A stretch of 33,323 nucleotides of DNA from WHTB01 sp050699035. Its GTDB lineage: Bacteria; Actinomycetota; Actinomycetes; Propionibacteriales; Nocardioidaceae. Below, piece after piece: positions 30,524 through 33,323 of the stretch (its first letter is position 1; each line of letters opens with the position of its first letter). The notes under the pieces are model-generated. The model was not told the origin of the DNA. It saw only the letters and a list, made by a program, of their open reading frames with translations, and did not search any database. Location of the stretch: NCBI GenBank assembly GCA_050699035.1, contig JBOHDE010000012.1, positions 1 to 33,323 of the forward strand, read 5' to 3'. Made by a program: the position numbers and the translations under genes.

Positions 30524-31261
30524 GTGCCCGCCACTGAGCCCACGATCCTCGCCACGTCCGGCGGCCATCGCGACGGCGGACGCACGATGGTGGAGTTCGA
30601 CTCGCTCGTCCACCATGCCGTCGAGCTGGGCGGCGTGGACGGCCGTCGACCCCGGGTGATGTATGTCGGCACCGCGATCGGCGACGCCGAACACGTCGGC
30701 TTCCGGATGGCGGAGGCGGCCCGAGTCGCCGGCTTCGACCTGACGCCGCTGCAGCTGTTCCCCCGACCCAACCTCGCGGACGTGGCGGCCCGTGTCCTCG
30801 AGCAGGACGTCGTGTGGGTGATGGGCGGCTCGGTCGCCAACCTGCTGGCCGTGTGGCGACTGCACGGAGTCGACGCTATCTTCCGAGCCGCCTGGGAGGC
30901 GGGTGTCGTGCTCAGTGGCGTGAGCGCCGGGTCGATCTGCTGGTTCGCGGGCGGAACCACCGACTCGTTCGGTCCCGAGCTGCGGCTCGTCGACAACGGG
31001 CTTGCCCTGCTGCCGTACGGCAACGGCGTCCACTACGACACAGACGAGGGTCGTCGTCCGCTCGTACACAAGCTGGTGGCCGAGGGCTCACTGCCGGAGA
31101 CACACTGCACCGACGACGGGGTGGGACTGGTGTATCGAGGCACCGAGCTCGTCGAGGCGGTCAGCGAGCTGCCGGACAAGGGTGCGTACGTCGTCCGGCG
31201 CGACGGCGAATCAGCAGTCGAAGAGCGGATCGAACCGCGCCGCCTCCCCGCGACGCCCTAG
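30524..31261 (+). CDS. Peptidase-E-like (family S51) serine hydrolase
   Basis: A 245-residue protein with the S51/class-I glutaminase-like fold. The nucleophile elbow GVSAGSICW (Ser134) is preceded by VWVMGGSVANLLAV. His170 in GNGVHYD is placed about 36 residues later, close to the Ser-His spacing of E. coli peptidase E. Relatives split N-terminal Asp dipeptides or are cyanophycinase-like. It probably acts in the cytoplasm, as no signal peptide is seen. GTG 30524 appears leaderless. The metallo-hydrolase gene follows after 101 bases with its own ribosome binding site. Confidence 0.87.
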   Translation: MPATEPTILATSGGHRDGGRTMVEFDSLVHHAVELGGVDGRRPRVMYVGTAIGDAEHVGFRMAEAARVAGFDLTPLQLFPRPNLADVAARVLEQDVVWVMGGSVANLLAVWRLHGVDAIFRAAWEAGVVLSGVSAGSICWFAGGTTDSFGPELRLVDNGLALLPYGNGVHYDTDEGRRPLVHKLVAEGSLPETHCTDDGVGLVYRGTELVEAVSELPDKGAYVVRRDGESAVEERIEPRRLPATP

Positions 31262-31290
31262 TCGTACCGCTGGGAACCACCCCAATTGCG

Positions 31291-31296
31291 TATAGA
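31291..31296 (+). promoter_or_regulatory. Candidate -10 box upstream of the MBL-fold gene
   Basis: TATAGA in an otherwise GC-rich 101-bp gap, 66 bases upstream of ATG 31363. No convincing -35 at 16-18 bp. Confidence 0.35.
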
Positions 31297-31362
31297 TGGG
31301 CGTCGCACGGCGGCGTACTTTCGGGGAAAGCCGTGTCGGTCGGCGGGTCAGGGGGAGGACCA

Positions 31363-32160
31363 ATGCAGATCAACCACCTCGGAAACGATGTCAGTGTCCT
31401 GAGCGACTGCGTACCCGTACCTGGGGTCGGCTTCCTCCCGGTGAACGCGTTCGTGCTCAAGGCTACGCAGCCGGTCGTCGTCGACACCGGTCTGAGCCTG
31501 CCGGACCGGGGCTTCATGGATGCGCTCGGCTCGGTGCTGGATCCGAAGGATGTGCGCTGGATCTGGCTGACGCACCCGGACCGAGACCACACGGGGTCGC
31601 TGTTCGAGCTGCTCGACCGGGCGCCGGAGGCGAAGGTGGTCACGACGTTCATCGGCGCGGGCATCATGTCGACCGAGCGGCCGATTCCGATGGACCGGGT
31701 GTACCTGCTCAACCCGGGCCAGACCCTCGACGTCGGCGACCGGACGCTGACCGCGTTCAGGCCGCCGCTGTACGACAGCCCGGCGACGGTGGGTTTCTAC
31801 GACGACCGCTCCCGGACCTGCTTCAGCTCCGACTGCTTCGGCTCGCCGGTCGGCAGTGCCGAGCTGGCCTTGGCCGGCGATGTCGGCGACGTGCCGCGCG
31901 ACGAGTTGCGCGCCGGACAGTTCGTCTGGGCGACGATCGACAGTCCGTGGGTCCACAACACCGACCTGACTCGCTTCCTCGGCACGGTGCAGCCGTTGCA
32001 GGCGATGGACCCGGCGGCGATCTTGAGCTCCCACCTGCCCCCGGCTCCGGGACGGACGGCCGACTTCATCGACATGGTGTCGTCGGCGCCGTTCGCGGAT
32101 CCGTACGTCGGGCCGGACCAGCGTGCGCTGGAGGAGATGCTCGCCAGCTTCGAGCCGTAA
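31363..32160 (+). CDS. Metallo-beta-lactamase-fold protein with atypical metal motif
   Basis: A 265-residue protein from ATG 31363, preceded by GGGGGAGGACC. It opens with NAFVLKATQPVVVDTGLSLP and has the metal motif as THPDRDHTGSL (His71, Asp73, Asp75, His76). The middle His of HxHxDH is replaced by Asp, recalling the HxExDH of flavodiiron proteins. Asp157 in FSSDCFG is the likely bridging Asp, and SSHLPPAPG supplies the last His. The region that normally carries the third His reads FRPPLYDSP and has none. It resembles the diiron ODP-like branch without a flavodoxin domain. Substrate and metal are unknown. Confidence 0.85.
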   Translation: MQINHLGNDVSVLSDCVPVPGVGFLPVNAFVLKATQPVVVDTGLSLPDRGFMDALGSVLDPKDVRWIWLTHPDRDHTGSLFELLDRAPEAKVVTTFIGAGIMSTERPIPMDRVYLLNPGQTLDVGDRTLTAFRPPLYDSPATVGFYDDRSRTCFSSDCFGSPVGSAELALAGDVGDVPRDELRAGQFVWATIDSPWVHNTDLTRFLGTVQPLQAMDPAAILSSHLPPAPGRTADFIDMVSSAPFADPYVGPDQRALEEMLASFEP

Positions 32161-32179
32161 GCCGGGGCGGACGTCGAAT

Positions 32180-32247
32180 TTTGCCCAATTGGGCAAAGTT
32201 TCACCTCGTTCCGCCAATTCGAGGTGGAATTTTGCCCAATTGGGCAA
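32180..32247. repeat. Paired-palindrome element, copy 2
   Basis: TTTGCCCAATTGGGCAAA (32180-32197) and TTGCCCAATTGGGCAA (32232-32247), 51 bp centre to centre. Between them CACCTCG (32202-32208) and CGAGGTG form a further inverted repeat. GAGGTGGAA also precedes the second palindrome of copy 1. The element separates the convergent MBL and PucR genes. Confidence 0.88.
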
Positions 32248-32268
32248 TTTTCTACCCGCCGCCTGGTC

Positions 32269-33191
32269 CTAGGCGAGGGTGTCGGGCGGGGTCAGTTGCT
32301 CCGGGATCAGGGCCAACGCCCGGATCGCCATCAGGACGTCGAGCCGGGCGAGCTGGGACGGCGAGTCGAGGCGCAGCAGGTCGGTGATGCGCCGCAGCCG
32401 GTACGCGACGGTGTTCTCGTGCACATGCAAGAGCTCGGCGGTACGCCGCGACGAGAGCCCGGCGTCGAGGTAGGTCGCCAACGTCGCGAGCAGGCTTGGC
32501 TGACCGAGTACGGGTCCGACCGCCGCCTCCACGAGGGTCCGTGCCGTGAGCGGGTTCGCGGCGAGCAGGACCTCCGGCATCACCGTCCGATAGGCGACAA
32601 CAGAGCGTGAGTCGCGCAGCCGCAACCCGACGTCCAGGGCGGCGAGTGCCTCCCGACACGATGCGGTCGCCTCGCCCAGCCGGGCGCGGGGGTCACCGAG
32701 ACCGACCACCAGCCCGTCGGCAGCTCGGGACGGTTCACGGCCCGCTCGAGCCGCTTGTCCACCTCTGCCTCGTCTGGAAAGAGCGCCAGCAGCGCACCGT
32801 GATAGCTCCCGCTGACGATCCGGCCGGGCAGATGGGGTTGGACGTGGTCGCACAGCTGCCGGTACGCCCGGCCCAGGACGACCGGGTCACTGTCGCCCAC
32901 CAGGCCGACCGCGAGCGCTCGGTGCGGGAGCTGCGTGTCCACGCCGATCAGCTGTGCCCGCTGTTCGACCTCCTGTGGGTCGAGCGGCTCACCCGCGGCG
33001 AGCCGGGAGACGAGGTCGGTCTCGACGTGGTCGAGGTGGCTCGCCATCTCCGCACGCGTGCGTCGATAGGCATCCGTCGACGCCTCTGCCATCGTGTCCA
33101 CGACAGCGGCGAGGCGGCGGGAGGTCTGCATCAGCTCGTACGTCGTCACGTGCTCCTGCCCGCCGAGCAGCCGCACCCGCGGGGTGCGCAA
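32269..33191 (-). pseudogene. PucR/CdaR-family transcriptional regulator, frameshifted
   Basis: Two overlapping frames together give one regulator. The first (from TTG 33191 or a start shortly after, such as GTG 33149 behind AGGAG) covers an N-terminal helical part and a CdaR GGDEF-like domain up to LFPDEAEVDKRLERAVNR. The second resumes near 32720 with DGLVVGLGDPRARLGEA and ends with the PucR helix-turn-helix (GLSSRRTAELLHVHENTVAY) at 32269. One missing base at about 32710-32730 accounts for the shift; corrected, the gene has about 308 codons from TTG 33191. PucR proteins regulate purine or amino-acid catabolism; the target here is unknown. Mutation and sequencing error cannot be told apart. 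Confidence 0.7.
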
Positions 33192-33209
33192 TCTTGGGAC
33201 AGTTGCTCA

Positions 33210-33323
33210 ATGGTGGCCGCAACGACACGCCGCGCCCTCAAAGACCGTCCACTCCTGCTGCGCGTTCCCCGGCTGCACAGTCCCGTTCCGGGTTCTGCGA
33301 GATCCACCCCTCGACTGGTGGTC
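33210..33323 (+). other. Possible start of a divergent gene at the window edge
   Basis: An ATG-initiated frame stays open to the window end and would encode MVAATTRRALKDRPLLLRVP and more. No ribosome binding site is seen and the composition is not distinctive. It may be non-coding. Confidence 0.2.

Noticed and set aside
33310..33323. TCGACTGG near the right edge as a third copy of the 24-bp-arm element
   Set aside because: Only eight bases match before the sequence diverges; expected by chance in this composition.

Overview
High-GC actinobacterial chromosomal DNA (Actinomycetota). The gene order secE-nusG-rplK-rplA-rplJ-rplL, with tRNA-Trp, rpmG, hadA/hadB-like dehydratases, tRNA-Met and tRNA-Thr on one side and a Mce-type ATPase on the other, matches the conserved neighbourhood known from Mycobacterium and Streptomyces. 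Codon use, GTG starts and several apparently leaderless genes agree. A member of Propionibacteriales or a near relative is my guess; the window does not prove it.

Layout. (1) 1-5.6 kb: the 3'-truncated Mce/MlaF-like ATPase on the minus strand, then a TetR regulator and a heterodimeric ABC exporter on the plus strand. (2) 5.6-10.96 kb, minus strand: rplL, rplJ with an attenuated L10-type leader, a lipoprotein, rplA, rplK, nusG, secE and tRNA-Trp. (3) 11.2-14.4 kb, plus strand: aminotransferase, adenosine deaminase, a structured 0.17-kb inverted-repeat segment holding a 16-codon ORF, and two DUF4190-like membrane proteins. (4) 14.5-16.8 kb, minus strand: murB, hadB, hadA, rpmG, tRNA-Met, tRNA-Thr. 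(5) 17-22.7 kb, accessory: LysR, secreted subtilase, frameshifted LysE exporter, DHFR-like reductase, SHOCT protein, LysR and cysteine dioxygenase. (6) 22.7-30.5 kb, a metal/metalloid-handling island: arsenate reductase and a Cys-tailed flavoprotein, divergent from an ArsR-acetyltransferase fusion; a pentapeptide-repeat protein; an MFS transporter with a Cys-Cys small protein, divergent from a CmtR-like sensor, a cation-diffusion transporter and an isoprenylcysteine-methyltransferase-like membrane protein. (7) 30.5-33.3 kb: peptidase-E-like hydrolase, metallo-beta-lactamase-fold protein with an atypical metal site, and a frameshifted PucR-type regulator.

Most interesting observations: the ArsR-GNAT fusion with its paired ATCGA-N6-TCGAT dyads, next to a flavoprotein with a Cys-rich tail and no visible arsenite pump; two families of intergenic palindromic repeats (a 24-bp-arm hairpin at 7.3 and 14.4 kb, and paired TTGCCCAATTGGGCAA palindromes at 19.5 and 32.2 kb); and the 22-bp inverted repeat enclosing a strongly SD-preceded Arg-rich mini-ORF at 13.4-13.6 kb. 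Two genes (LysE, PucR) carry single-base frameshifts that may be real or sequencing errors.
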